A DNA stretch of 64,000 nt from Arabidopsis thaliana (Eukaryota; Streptophyta; Magnoliopsida; Brassicales; Brassicaceae), in contig NC_003076.8 in NCBI RefSeq assembly GCF_000001735.4, positions 992,001 through 1,056,000 of the forward strand, given 5' to 3'. Below the pieces are notes generated by a model. That model was not told the origin of the DNA. It saw only the letters and a program-made list of their open reading frames with translations, and made no database searches. This document shows positions 1-12,984 of this stretch, piece by piece. The translations under genes and the position numbers were made by a program. Numbering within the stretch: position 1 is the first letter of the stretch; each line of letters opens with the position of its first letter.

Positions 1-3000
1 AGGAAAAGGATCCATGTGATCCAAACATTTCGTTGCTTCTCTTGGTGATGCATATTCGTTTGGTCTAATTGGATTCAAACTTGAAAGTAACTATTTATAA
101 AATTAATTTGAATTTTAACTTAATTTTATGTATTGAAAGTTAGTTAAATAATTAACTATTTTTGCGGATACTTAAGCCATCACTCACATTACAACACCTT
201 AAACAAACATTTCAGTTTGTAAACTTCATACGAATGATTCATTTTCTGTCGGTCCAGTACCAAAATTTTAAAATAGTTTGGAATCTTTGAAACTTAGATT
301 ATTTTTTCGCACTTAATTGTGATAGGATATTTCCTGTTTTAATCAGTTATTAAGTCAGTAAATTGACAAATTAAAGTCTGTATTTAGTTGGCATGTCATG
401 TGAGAACACATACCGAGACAATTATCCAACATAATAGACAGGATTTAATTTGTTGATCTTCTAGACAAACGTGAGTTAACTATTACATATACGAGTATTT
501 CATTAAACTCATAGCATATATTAAAAAAGATACCAAATTACCACTCTTCACTATCATTGTTTGTTTCAAACTTTCAGTTTCAGATTACCATTCTTTAACA
601 GAAAATAAAATTTTATATTTTTCATTGGCTTTGATTTCTTTGAATGTGAAACAAGTATGTATGATGACACATGAGTTACGTTTGTACCTATATATTATCA
701 TGGTAACTTAAACCGTAATAAAAAAAATGTGTGCAGAGGTATAATAATGAAAAAAAGAGAGAATAAACTAATAAATAATAAATAATTGGAGAAAATAAAA
801 TAGCACTACATATGTTGCATGCAGCCAGCAAAGTAACATGCAGTACCATGCAAGTAAACATAATGTATAAGGACCAAATACCACATGGGTTCTTACAGTT
901 GGACTTTGCTTATTTCACTCACATTTGTCACTATTCTTTTCTTGCTTTCGTCATTTACAATAATTCTGAATCGGCAATTTTATGTTCCTTTCTTTATTAA
1001 ACCGATCAATAGATGAAATGGAACACCCTAACCAAAAATGAAAAGAATAAATAATGACAGGAGTACCCACGGACAAAGGCAACTAGTCGCAACATAGACT
1101 TTTTAGTTTTAACTCTTTATTTACTAATCGGAGCAGTTTAGCTTTGAACGTACCCAAGTCATAAGTATGTTATAGGCCCCTACCACAGGAACAAAGTTTT
1201 ATTTACAAATAGAATAATTCATTACCAAAACCAAAAAGTTTATGCAAATATTAGTCTTTCAGAAAAGAGAAAAAATGGGCATCTTTGTTACTTTAGCTAT
1301 AAAAAATATGAAAACAAAATTCAAAGAATCAATCAAGTTTTGTAGAAAACATAATTCAGGAACTAACTGGTGGGATCCAATGTCCATATACATATCATAT
1401 ATAATTGATATCCTATCTACTTTGGCACTGAAACTCCCCTAGACATTTTTTTTTAAGGTGTTATTTCAATCTTTATTTGTCGGCATATATATACGCAAAC
1501 ACGTACATTTGTGCGTATATATTAAATTACGTATCTATCGAATTTTTAAAAATGCTTTTTTAGTCTCCCTCCCCTTTTAAAAGCTGGGAAGGGGTTGTTG
1601 AAACCTCTTTAATTAAATGTTTAACAATTATATACTAAGTATGATGTTCGATCATCTGATCATACAATATTGTATATCTTATAGTTCTGAAACATTTAGG
1701 AAATTTTAGTGTCCATTTTTATTCGGCGTGATATACGTATATGTTGTATAAACTATAAATTGAAATTAACGGTTCATTAGAACCAAACTTAATAATTTGT
1801 CTAAGCATAATTGTTCTACAAATGGGTAAACATTTTATAAAGTCATTAACTCATTATACAGTTAGGGATTTAAAAATAAGAAATACTCAACTTCGGATTT
1901 GGTAAAAGTAATATATTTAATCGGCTACGTAGTGTGCAAAGATACTTGCCGTCCATATTGAAATCATGAAGAAAAAACTATTCAACATCAAAGGATCAAA
2001 TCACCATAATAACATGAAAAATAAGTTCAGTTATATTTTTAATTTGTGTACCAAGTTATACTAAGACTACATTATATATGAGAATTTCGAGAAGCTATCA
2101 TTGGATATGGTCTACCTTCTATGCGAACCACCGAGTTGATGTATACAATGTGGCTCGAGTGGCGAAGTAGACACCACACCTTAGTCTTCAAGACCAAGTC
2201 TTCATCACTCTTATTCTCACCTACTTCAATGTTTCATTACTAATTTTGCTTTATATTTATATATGTGTAATGGGAAAGTTCCTAGGTCAAGTTTTTTTTT
2301 TTTTTTTTTCTAATTTTAAAATATTTCACTTTTAGTTGGAGTATCATATATTAATTACTTTTGCCGCTTTTGACAAAACTATAGCCATCTTTGACATTAT
2401 ACTATAAATTATTTGTTCTTACGTCAATTAATCAAATATTTTCCAACAAACACTGGTCTTCATTATATTTAAAAATATACATAACCTGACCAGAATTGCG
2501 TTTTAACAACGGATTTTTTTTATGGCTCTAAGATAAAATAAAAAGTCGTTGCATAGCTAGTCGTTATTATTTCGTATTTAGAATTGATATGTTTAGCCAC
2601 GTGAAGGAGAGGAACTAAAAACAAATATAATATTAACATAAATATGTTCATTATATTAGAGAATTTCTCTTCAATATCAAAAATGTAACTGGACTACAAT
2701 TTGGAACTTACAAGTTAGTCGACGAGATAAATCTGAAACGATAGATAAAGCTCACCGGCAAGCAAACATGGCACGTGGGAAGCTAAACTTGTTATCAAAG
2801 TTATTCTTCAACATTTTGCACTGAAGAATTTTCTTAATAAAATCAGTGAAAAAAAGGCAAAAGGGTAATTCTCATTTCACATTTGTTTCCACAAACTACT
2901 TTTGAATTATTATAGAGTTGTCTCTTTTTTCTTAAAATAGAAATTAACAGTTCATAATGTAACAAAATCCTGCATTTTTAAGAATCTTAAGATCATTCCC

Positions 3001-3040
3001 ACACGTAATGAATAATAAATAGTAGTTACTTTAATCGTCG
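1..3040. other. Gene-free AT-rich intergenic region
   Basis: No convincing exon, RNA gene or transposon end was seen on either strand. The open frames present (around 812-1000 and 1242-1442) are short, AT-rich in composition and lack family features or splice context. A poly-T tract lies at about 2289-2310. The left edge may hold flanking or UTR sequence of a gene outside the window; this cannot be decided here. Confidence 0.6.
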
Positions 3041-3048
3041 TTCTACTA

Positions 3049-3100
3049 GTTGGGCCATACTTTGGTATTATTGGGCTCAAAAATAATTAATGGGCTTAAG
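3049..3100 (+). promoter_or_regulatory. Cluster of three site II (TGGGCY) elements upstream of KDTA
   Basis: TGGGCC at 3051-3056, TGGGCT at 3072-3077 and TGGGCT at 3091-3096 lie 95-140 bp upstream of the KDTA start codon. TGGGCY site II elements are known binding sites for TCP factors in promoters of housekeeping, ribosomal and organelle-protein genes. Their spacing and position suggest the core promoter or early leader of KDTA. The functional role is inferred. Confidence 0.5.
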
Positions 3101-3190
3101 GCCTCATTAGAAAACGGCAACGCCATTGAAGGAGTCTACGGTGAAGGAAAGAAGCTAACGTCGGCGCCGTCGTTAGTTGCCGGAGACGCG

Positions 3191-5622
3191 ATGAAGCTCG
3201 GAGTGTTTGTATACAGATTATACAGAGCTTTAACCTACGGTGTCTCCCCGTTGATTCACCTACACATACGGTGGCGCAGACTCCGGGGATTAGAGCATTT
3301 CAGCCGTTGGCCCGAGCGGTTCGGTCATCCCTCCGCCGTAAGACCACCGGGATCGCTTATCTGGTTTCACGCCGTCTCTTTAGGTTACAATCTCTATGAC
3401 CTTCAAATTTTAACTCAACGAAACAAAACTGTTCAACTCTTCATTGCTCATTGAAGCTAATCTCCAAATCGAGAAATTATGATTTTTGGTTTGTTTGTTT
3501 TGAGTGACTCTCAGGTGAAGGAATGGCTGCTATTCCGGTGATCAGACACTGCAATGAAGTAAAGTCAGATTTGACTATCCTAATGACGACGACGACAGTA
3601 TCTGCATTGTATGTGGCTCATTGTTGTTTCTTACATAAAAATCTAAAATTGAAAAAGTTCAAAGTTTTTGTCTTTTGTAATTTGATTTCTTTGAATCTTT
3701 TGGTTGCAGTGAAGTAATAAAGAATCAGCTCCCTGTTGGTGTATTACATCAGGTATGTTTTGATTTGTATGATGATATTTTCTGTGAAGTCTTATAGATA
3801 TGCTAAAGTTTCAAAATTTGGTCAGTTTGCACCACTGGATACACCTTTAGCTATTGACAGATTCCTTGGCCATTGGAAACCGAATGCGATTATCATAATG
3901 GAGAACGAACTCTGGCCTAATCTTATCATGGCTGCTTCAGGACTTCTAGTAATTCTTTGATCCTTCTTGATGTCTATATGGATGTATCACTTGTGCGAAG
4001 ATATTGAACTCTTTTGATTGTGTTTCTGTTAATCTCTTTAGATTCCGTTGGGATTGTTGAACGCTCGGATGTCTACTAAATCCTTTAAACGGTGGTCGAG
4101 TCCGCTCTTACTACCGCTGGTATCGTTGTTGCTATCTAAATTCTCATTGATAGCCCCACTGGTATGTATGCTAACTTCAGCAAGTCATTTTTTTTTAATC
4201 TTATCTGATTGTATTAAAACTATTTACCTCAAATGCGACAGAGCACCCTGCAGGGTATACGTTTTCAGTTGCTGCATGCGCCACCCTTTGTCATAAATTA
4301 TTCTGGTGACTTAAAATACGGTATTGTAGTCCACTTTAAACCTTCAAGATATTCTTATATTGGATATAATGTGCAACCCATTATGTTACTGAATTGCTCA
4401 TACTCTTTCTGTTAATGCGATAGAAATATCCATGTGTGTTGTCTGCTTTTTGTTCCAGTGGTAAACAAGTTCCATGTATCTAGTGGAACATCTGAAAGTA
4501 TAAGAGATCTAAAAGTAGAACTCGCAGAAATGAAAGTCTGGATTGCATCTTCATTACATAGAGGCGAAGAAGAAGGTACTTTTGTCCTAAACTAGTATAT
4601 AGCATAACCTTTTTTTAGCCTCGTAGACTATCGTGTGGATCTGAAGTCACTTCCATGACTTGATTGCAAGTGACTTGTAAGGAAGTAGGAGTTTGGAGCT
4701 GATTGACTTTTTATTTGGTATGCTTCTTCTGTTGTTCTATGCATTGCTTAAAACTAATTATCAAAGTGTTGTGTGCAGTCATTTTAGGAGTTCACAACAT
4801 GCTTCTCGAATCACATCCGGACTCTGTTGTCATAATTGTGCCTCGACATCCACATCATGGCCAACAGATTGCTCATGTATGGTATACCACACCTTCTGCT
4901 TATTTCATATTAATGGCTTATTGAAGGTTGATCTTTTTGGTGAATCGAATTTCATTGTCCTCAGCTTTTTTTGTAGAAACTGCGGAAAGATGGCCAAAGT
5001 GTTGCTCTAAGGTCTCAAAACGAAAAGCTTACACCAAGGAAGACGAATATATATGTGGTGGATACACTAGGTTAGGGTTTCACTACTTTTAGTTTATCTT
5101 CCTAGTGCTAGTCCCTTTTCTTTAAGAACCCTATCTGTGTCTGCTTGGTTTCTTCAGGTGAACTAAGGGAATTGTACAGTGTCGCTCCAATAGCCGTCAT
5201 TGGAGGCTCTTTCATCCCGGGCTTAACTGGTCACAACTTGTCTGAAGCAGCTGCTGCTGGCTGCGCCGTTATTACAGGTTCTCAATGATAAAGATTAGAT
5301 GCTTGTATATTATCACTCTTTCTCTCCTTTATCTCAACATTCATGGAATCTTTGATTAGGTTGTCATGTTGGGCATTTCTCTCACATGGTGAAGGCGATG
5401 CAGCAGGCGAACCCCTTATCGGTGACACAGGTCTCGACAAAACTAGAGCTCAAAGAAGCTGTCGACTTGCTCCTGAGTAACCCTGAGATCTTGGAAACAC
5501 ATCAGAGAGCTTCTAAAGACGTTTATGAATCTCTATCAAGCTGCATTATCACTAACATCTGGAAACTTCTCAATCTTCATATCTTTAGAGGGAAATCAAG
5601 AAATCACATTGAATGCAAATGA
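3191..5622 (+). CDS. KDTA: 3-deoxy-D-manno-octulosonic acid (Kdo) transferase, GT30 family
   Basis: The model has 11 exons: 3191-3383, 3515-3608, 3710-3752, 3826-3948, 4042-4161, 4242-4320, 4459-4575, 4779-4876, 4977-5070, 5158-5277, 5360-5622. All introns are GT-AG and the sum is 1344 nt, giving 447 aa. The start at 3191 gives MKLGVFVYR, matching the short N-terminal membrane-proximal segment of bacterial WaaA/KdtA. An upstream in-frame extension has no ATG. The exon 1/2 junction rebuilds the SLGEGMAA motif; its Glu66 matches the catalytic base of bacterial enzymes. Exon 10 carries the donor-site region IGGSF...GHNLSEAAAAG. The bacterial enzyme moves Kdo from CMP-Kdo to a lipid A precursor; the plant copy is reported as mitochondrial, acting in a lipid A-like pathway of unclear purpose. 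Three TGGGCY elements lie just upstream. The 447-aa length and all motifs make the identification firm. Confidence 0.95.
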
Positions 5623-5639
5623 TGAAATGGCTCGACAAG

Positions 5640-6940
5640 TCAAAATTTAATTAACAAAAACAAAACCTCTTCTAGGGTATATAAATATCTCTATCTGCAA
5701 AAGTCAAATAAAAACCATGGAGAATCACAATATAAGACCATATATAGTGGATAGACTCGATACAAACTATAGAGGGGACTATTGAGCTATTCTCTCTCAA
5801 ACTGCATCCTGCTTAATTTCATCAAGTGTGGAGGCTTTCCTTTTCTTTACTTTCATCGTTCTTAATTTCATCAACAGTGTGGAGGCACTCATAATCTAAC
5901 AACCATCAATGAACTAGAAACTAACCTTGACACTCACAATATGTCCCTGCTTCATCACTTAAGTTAAATCCTTCTTCAAAAACCTCATCAGTTGTTGTCA
6001 TTCTCATACATATAACATGAAGGACATTTGGTTTCTTAATGCTCAACCTGGAACATGGCCGAAAAAAGAAAAAGAGAGAATAGAAATCGATTTTTGCGAA
6101 TACTCATATTTGAAGAAAAAACTGTTGTAGAAAACCAGTACTTACATTCTTTGGTGGAAACTCTTGACTTTAAAGTGACTCCCAAGTTAGGGTTGTCGGA
6201 AGAAGAAGACGAGAGGAGGAGTTTTAGGTATTGTTTAAGTTGTTCCTTCCAGACCCGGGCCTGGACCGAAGTCCATGTGTTTTGAGCAAACAAGTTTTTA
6301 GCAGTCCAAAACCCATGCTTCTGAGTTGGTTATTGCATAAGATTAGGCCTGCGTTTTTTGTCCAAACCGAACAGATTGATTGGTTCAAAATCGGTTTAAT
6401 TGGAAGAATCATGTTCGGTTTACAGTCTGCTTCGGTTCGAAACATTCCTACATGGCTCAAGTTTGTGAAAAATGTGTTTACTACCGTTCCTATATGTTTT
6501 AGTCTTTTAGAGGCCATAAAAAAAATTAAAAAAACATGATCAATTTTTATGTATGTTGTATCCTTCTTTCCTGAGAGAAGACTCTTTTAAAGCTATCCTT
6601 CCTGTTTTTGAAAAAAAAAAAAAAAAACATGGTTGGTTTTTGTTCAAATAAACATTTAATTCTTCTTTTCATTCAAAAAAAAAAAATGTATCCATTGCAA
6701 TTGAAATCAAACTTTTATATTATTAAATTAATAATATCATAGTTTTTAATATAAATGTAGTGGTTAGATTTTTTGAAAAAAAAATTGATAAAACGAAAAG
6801 AAAAATTAATGCTTTATATTTGCTACACATAAAAATTCAAAATGTTAGAAGAGTTGAGCAAGTATATTCATCAAATTGTTAAAAGCGAACAAAAATATTT
6901 TACAGAACTATATATGTTATTTAGCTAGCTTACCCAACAA
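5640..6940. other. Intergenic region between KDTA and the tRNA gene
   Basis: The first part probably holds the KDTA 3' UTR. A short imperfect tandem repeat sits near 5811-5838 and 5861-5887; both copies read cttaatttcatca...gtgtggaggc. Open frames on both strands at 6036-6539 overlap one another and show no family motif. Poly-A and poly-T tracts lie near 6610-6690. No gene is supported. Confidence 0.5.
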
Positions 6941-6941
6941 A

Positions 6942-7014
6942 GCACCCGTGGCCTAATGGATAAGGCGTTTGACTTCTAATCACACGATTGTGGGTTCGAG
7001 TCCCACCGGGTGTG
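6942..7014 (+). tRNA. tRNA-Arg (anticodon UCU)
   Basis: The 73-nt sequence folds into a complete cloverleaf. The acceptor stem is GCACCCG with CGGGTGT, with a G1:U72 wobble and discriminator G. The D arm is GCC...GGC. The anticodon loop is CTTCTAA with TCT at 6975-6977. The T arm is GTGGG-TTCGAGT-CCCAC. Box A (TGGCCTAATGG) and box B (GGTTCGAGTCC) Pol III promoters are intact, and a T-rich Pol III terminator follows at 7017 onward. No intron is present. The anticodon stem has a T28-C42 mismatch (6969 against 6983); other pairs are normal. The gene sits alone between KDTA and TRFL10. Confidence 0.93.
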
Positions 7015-7265
7015 TTATTTTCCTTTTTTTTCCTCTATTCTGTCAAGGATCCATTTTTCAGATTTTACTTTTTTCTTTTAACACATACAAGTTCGAACTT
7101 CGAGCCATATATTATCTATACTGAAAATCTAAAGATGTCGAAGATACACAAAAAGTAGAAGTCAGTTCTTGTAAAGGAGGAACTTTTGTCTATTACACAG
7201 ATCAACTCCCACATTAGTTCACCAAGTCTGGCTTCATCTCCAAAATAAGTCACACTAACTATTGA

Positions 7266-8947
7266 TTACATAGCAGTAGGGGTTAGTGTGCTGCCTTGTT
7301 CGTTTTTGTTCATAATCTTGACCATGCTCCTCCATTTGTCCTTGAGATCAGCTGGAGTACGTGTTTCGTGGAACACCTTCTCTCCCATTTCCAGAATTTT
7401 CCTCCATGGCATGTTCTTGTTTGCTTCTGCTGCAAATTTCTCCACTCCCACCTGAACCAACCAACCAACACATATATCAACAACAATTCTTATTCAATTC
7501 ATGAAAATACAGCTAGTGTAGGTTTGGTATATACCTTTAGCATCTCTTCTTCTTCGTACGTCCAAAGTAGCCTCCTTCTTTGATCCATCTTAAAGAAAGA
7601 AATGTCCCTGCAAATCCGTGAGGTAACTTTCTAAATTTAATGTGGAAATGAACTCTTGATGTTCCAGTGAGTGAAGAAAAAGGAACAACCTCACTGTCTT
7701 TGACTTAGCCACAACTTTGGTTGTTGCCTGCTGGTTCCTCATTCTCCCTGACGGGGAGGTTACTTGAACCGATGAAGTTACCTGCTCAGTTACATCTTCT
7801 CCATTTCGTTCGTTACTTGATCCCTTTGATGAGATGTCACTATCGATAATTTTCAATCCTCTCCTTCTTCGCTTCTCATTCTGCTGGACCTGGTCCTGTT
7901 CTTTTGCTGAAAACGATTCTTGCATAGACAAAAACGAAGAAACCTCTCTCTTTTTCCCTGCACCTGTATTCAGGATTCTTGTACCTTGATCTTTAGCTGT
8001 TTCATCATCTTCAGCGTCTTGAAATTTTTCTGTAGCTACCTTCTCTGATGCTCCAACTTCGTCAATCACTTTACCAGTACCCACTTTCCCTTGATCCGCA
8101 TCTGGTTTTGATGAACAGCCATCCTTCTCTCCTTGTAACTCATGATCACTTACAATGTCTGTACTCTGCTCTTGGTTTCCAATTTCATCACCAGATAAGG
8201 TTATATCCTCATCCCTGCTTTTCATCTCTTTATCTAGATACTTGCAGACCGCCTTTTCCGCCTCAACGGTCTTTTCTCTCAATGTTTTGGATTTCAGTGC
8301 AACAATCTTGAGCCAGCAATAAGGACAAAATGGATTCGAAACATCCTCACTACTACTACTACTACTACTACTAGTACTACCCAAATCAGCATACAAACAC
8401 TCGCCGTGAAACGAAAGAAGACAGTCAACCCCGCAACAACGAGATACCCGCTCGTCTGAAACTTCACATACAATACAAGCATCCAAGTCCAGCAGCGGCT
8501 CTACAGATCCTCCTCTATCAGTAGTCTCACTAGTCCCAAGACAACGACGCTTCTTGTGTGGCACATCTCTTTCATCACATTGTGTGTTTTCATTAGCTTC
8601 ATCATCCTGTGAAAGGATGACCAGAAATCATTCACAAATACATCAACCGTAACAGTTTCTATTTCGCGAGTTCCAAATTTAAAATTCAACCTCCACAATC
8701 ACACAGAATCCAAAACAAGCTTTGATTATAACATACGAATCAAAATCAAAACCAAAATCAGTCATGTAGCTGCACCAGGAAATTACAAGCTCTAGTTTTC
8801 CGATTCTAAAGGAGACTGTTCCGAGAAGCAAATAGAGACGAAGGGAAGAAATAGGTTTACCAGAAGCGAATCGAGGGATTTGCGCGAAGACCTAACCGGA
8901 ATCGATTTGGTTCTCATCTTCATCTTCGACAGTTTCTTCTCAATCAT
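7266..8947 (-). CDS. TRFL10: TRF-like Myb/SANT protein with N-terminal PHD-like finger
   Basis: Four exons are read on the minus strand: 8947-8861, 8606-7690, 7607-7535, 7451-7266. The total is 1263 nt, 420 aa. The start MIEKK at 8947 is the first ATG after the likely leader; MKMR or MRTK slightly downstream are alternatives. Residues about 60-120 hold a Cys/His-rich finger (CIVC...CC...C...FHGEC...FCPYC) that resembles a PHD or RING-type fold. A long acidic, Ser/Lys-rich linker follows. The last two exons encode a single C-terminal Myb repeat beginning RRRLLWTYEEEEML and ending in DLKDKWRSMVK, the helix-3 signature of plant telomere-repeat-binding (TRF-like) proteins. Family members may bind telomeric DNA, but single-Myb TRFL proteins vary in telomere binding, so the target is not settled from sequence. 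Expected location is nuclear. Confidence 0.88.
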
Positions 8948-10492
8948 CAGTCTCGGTTTAAAATTGGCACTCTCGAATTCAACAATGGGGACGTTATATG
9001 AACAGTGAAGAGTGTCTCTTCTCAATTGTGAAGCGTACTGAGGAAGATGGATGAATAAACAAAATAAAAAAGTATTATGTGATAAATTTAGCAAATATAG
9101 AAGAAGTCAATTCACCTTTTAATTAATTATACGGATAACCCAAAATTTTATGTATATTGAATCAAAAATATATTTTAACTTTTTTTTATTTATTTAGAAT
9201 TTTTATATATTTACTGACATTAAAATTTCAACTTTAAACAATAGTGTAATCAATATATAAAATCATAATTCATTAACAGAAAAGTTTTACATTCGTAAAT
9301 GATTCTTTTTAATTGACTTAAATTCTTGAAAATAAATCACATATTTTTTTGACGCATAAAACATACACATGTATATACTAGAGACTATATGTCGGATGAT
9401 TCATCATAATAATTATTTACTTTTTTTTAACACATATAAATATTTACTATAATGAGATTAAAATAATAAATATATTTAATTTTTTAAATCATGAAACTAC
9501 TAAGCTAGTTATTATAGAAAGGAAAAAAAACAGAGAGTTTAGTTGATACGCCATAAAACAGGGTTTCTTTCTTCTACATATGTGTTAGGTCTTCATGAGT
9601 CATGACCATTTTAGTTCCACAAGCCTTCAACAATTAAGTTAAAAGAAGATTGTAGCTAACTAAATTTTAAAATATTGTTGACTTTTGTAAGTAATAAACT
9701 TGCAATGTATAAGTGGGTTAGTCTTATGGAACTTGTTTACCTTTTTTGTTACTATATATGTCTGGTCAATTTGCATAGCAACAATTAAAATTTGTAAAAT
9801 GAATGTTATAAATATGGTCTTAAATTAGTGTCTGACTTTAACGGCGGGATTTAATTGTTACGTATTTACGATTTTGAAACTAATAGTGAAAAAGGAGACA
9901 CTGTACCAACTTTAACCTTCACTGTTATATTCATCTTTAGCCTTCTTCACAATATTTTTACCTTTTCAGTTCTAGAGTTATTTAATGGTGGTGTAATAAA
10001 TCTTACTATCCCATTTATCTATGTGAGGGTGGTAATTAGTTTAACCCAACAAAACCCATCAAAAAAATAAAAAAGTAAATGTATAATTCACATTATATAT
10101 TTCATATTCACATTAAGCAATTCTCAGTTATATCGTATATATAGCATAAATACTTGGAATTCAATTGTTATATAATATAAGTTCTTACTTCTAATTCCTT
10201 ATAAAGTCCCTACATTTTACTATAATGTGACAAGTAAATTTAGCTCCTCCAAGAAGGGGGGACCTTTTTCTTGATTACCGATCTTAGTAACTGATGGATC
10301 TAAATGAAATCGTCTTTTTAATTTTATTTTTATTTTTGTCGTCTATATGAAATCGTGTATGTTATATAAAAACTAATGAAATCATTTGGGGAAAGTCTCA
10401 ATTCTCAAAGAACAATAACAAAGGAATTTAGTTGTGAATTATACCTGTACATGTTGGATTCTCCTCAATATCTGAGTTTTTAGTTCTGGCTC

Positions 10493-10527
<35 letters not shown>

Positions 10528-12984
10528 CTAATGCATGCATGGAGATGAGAGTGAGACTCTGCTAAAAGTTTTTATTCGGATATTATTTAATTTGTTTGAC
10601 AGTATTAACAAAAGGCTTTTAACTTTTAAGATTCTGTGAAATCATTCATCATGAACCCAACTAATTACCTTCTGGTTCTTAACATTATCTACTACTCGAA
10701 GAGTTAATATATAACCCTATAACTTCATCACTAGCTCTATTCTAATAAAGATGTATACGAAATTATGAATAAATATTACATTATATATTTTCGTATGTGA
10801 ATGTATAATTAAATACACAAAAAGTTAAAAGGATTAGTGGCGATAGGACAAAACGGATAAGAAAGAAATGGAATTTCAAGCTGAATGATGATTCTAAATG
10901 ATTTTATGGGTCTTAATTTTAGTTTATTTCGAATACAAATCGGTCTTATTTCTCATTTAATCCAGACAAGGAAAACCATATATATATTGGCGTAACACGT
11001 AAACATTTAAAAGTTAAAAACACGTTATTTTTGGTCCATATCGAAGACTTTTTACGTAGGGTCTTAGCTAAAATAGTGAAATTTGCATATTATTTTTTTA
11101 AGAAAATAGAGTATGAAATGTTGTTATCAAACGGATCCTTTACAATGAATGCAATCATCGAAAAAAAACCATAAAAATATTCTTAAAAAAATTATACACT
11201 ATGAAAACTGTGATGTCTCATCTCTTTCAAGGGTTTAGGCTTAAAAGCTTCCCTTTTCTCTTATACACTGTCGTTAGTTTTAAATCTCATTACTTATCAT
11301 CAATCTGTTCAAACCCTATCTACTTTTAACATAGAAAAAGATTCCTTTCCTTCCCTCTCTACCCTTCTCTCTCCATCTCTTACACTATTTACACATCAAC
11401 AATTTGTTAAGTAGCAATTGAATATGAGAGAGAGAGATATAGGGAGAGAGATTGTGTGTAGAACTGCAAGTTAATAAAGAATGTGGGGGTAAAGAGTACA
11501 CAGTAGATGAAGACAATGAGACTTAGTTTTCAAACTTCTTCTTTGCTTTGGCTTTTATTGGTCATATCAGACTCTTTATTTATAGATGATCTACTTAGCT
11601 CTCTGTGTTGATTCTTAGCTTTCAAAGGTAGCTTTTGGCCTCACCCTATATACTCTATACAGGTTACTGCACATATACATTGGTATGGACTTGCCACTAG
11701 TGCCAAACCTTTTGCACATTAATTTTCACATATATATAAGTAGATTTAGATGGTGTATATATAAGACAAAACAATAACTGAAAATCTTAGGACCAAGAAT
11801 GAAGGCATAACCAAAGAAGGGGGGAACCACATTGTCAGTTTTTATGGAGTTTTTGGGGGACCATTAGTTTCGTTTCACTCTTTCTCTTTCACTTATTTAA
11901 GCTTAACTTTGACAAATACGTACCCCCACCTATATTACTACACGAAATTACAATATATTTATATATAAAATCTCATCAATTTCTTTTCAACTACATTTAT
12001 GTTTCCATGTTTATAAAATTCAGTCAATTAAGACGGTGGTTTAAATGTTAAAGGCCACAAGTAGATTTATGTGAATGTTAAAAAGTCCCAAGTTTAGAAA
12101 TTCCGTCAAATATAATTAATCCATGCAGATTTTGATTTACCATTTATTGGTTTACACTAGATTTTCAAAAGGAATATTTGGTGCATTCACACAAGGCTCA
12201 AGATTGTTTGTTTTTTCTTCAAAAAATATGATATTATCAAAACCTCTAATTTTGTAGCAAAATCAATTTTATTTAAATCTAAAACATGTATTGTCTTGGT
12301 TGGTTCACATCATCTTGCAAACTCTGTAACACTATAAATTGTTACAATTTGTATGTTTATCGAAAAAGCGCAACGATAATATTGACATAAACAAGTAGAT
12401 TAGGTGTCATGATAGTATATATATTATAAAAAAACTAATACGAAAGAAAAAACAGTTTCCCGAAAATAAATTAAAAATTCCAAGTTTGACCCTTGGACAC
12501 AACAAAATATATCAACCTATATTAATGTTAGAGAGATGATGGATGATGATTGATGATGTGCAAATGAGACAAAATTATATCACACTTTCCTTTTCAATCT
12601 TTAAATTCCAAAACAAAAGGTACTGTTGGGTTGCTCCCTTATTAGGTGAAAAAAACCTCACACAACACAGACAATTTCACTCTGTCTCTTTCACTACACC
12701 TCTATATCTCCCTCTAGATACATATCCCTATTTATATATGTATTGTTTCGAACACTGCGTGCTCTCACACTTTGTTACACCTCCAAAAGACAAAGTACAT
12801 AGAAGAAGAAACTTCTTGTCACGCCTCTCTTACCCCTTCCCTTGTGGTCCAATAAAACCCTAATTTTCTTTTCTTTCTTTTATCCATTGTATTAGATCCT
12901 ATATCTTTCTTCCTTATAGACCATCTCTCATGTCTTCTTATATATATTAAGATATTCACAAGAACTACAAAAGAAAGAAAGGAG
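8948..12984. other. Four-kilobase gene-free region upstream of LMI1
   Basis: No exon or RNA gene is supported on either strand. The left end is the TRFL10 leader and promoter. A 30-nt T run lies at 10498-10527. GA-rich patches occur near 11420-11455. A TATA-like block (ctatttatatatg) lies near 12728-12740, about 250 bp upstream of the LMI1 ATG, and is the likely LMI1 promoter. Known LMI1 biology (direct activation by LEAFY; leaf-margin expression) predicts enhancers here. I could not place them reliably by eye. Confidence 0.5.

Noticed and set aside
6036-6539. Overlapping open frames on both strands and GGCCTGG-like sequence, possibly a hAT-related relic
   Set aside because: No paired inverted repeats or target-site duplication could be found, and the frames show no protein family signature.
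10498-10527. 30-nt T run as a poly-A tail of a retrocopy
   Set aside because: No coding similarity or target-site duplication flanks it; a simple homopolymer tract is enough.
12884-12889. CCATTG as a LEAFY-binding core near LMI1
   Set aside because: A six-base CCANTG match is expected often by chance; the flanks do not give the full palindromic LFY site.
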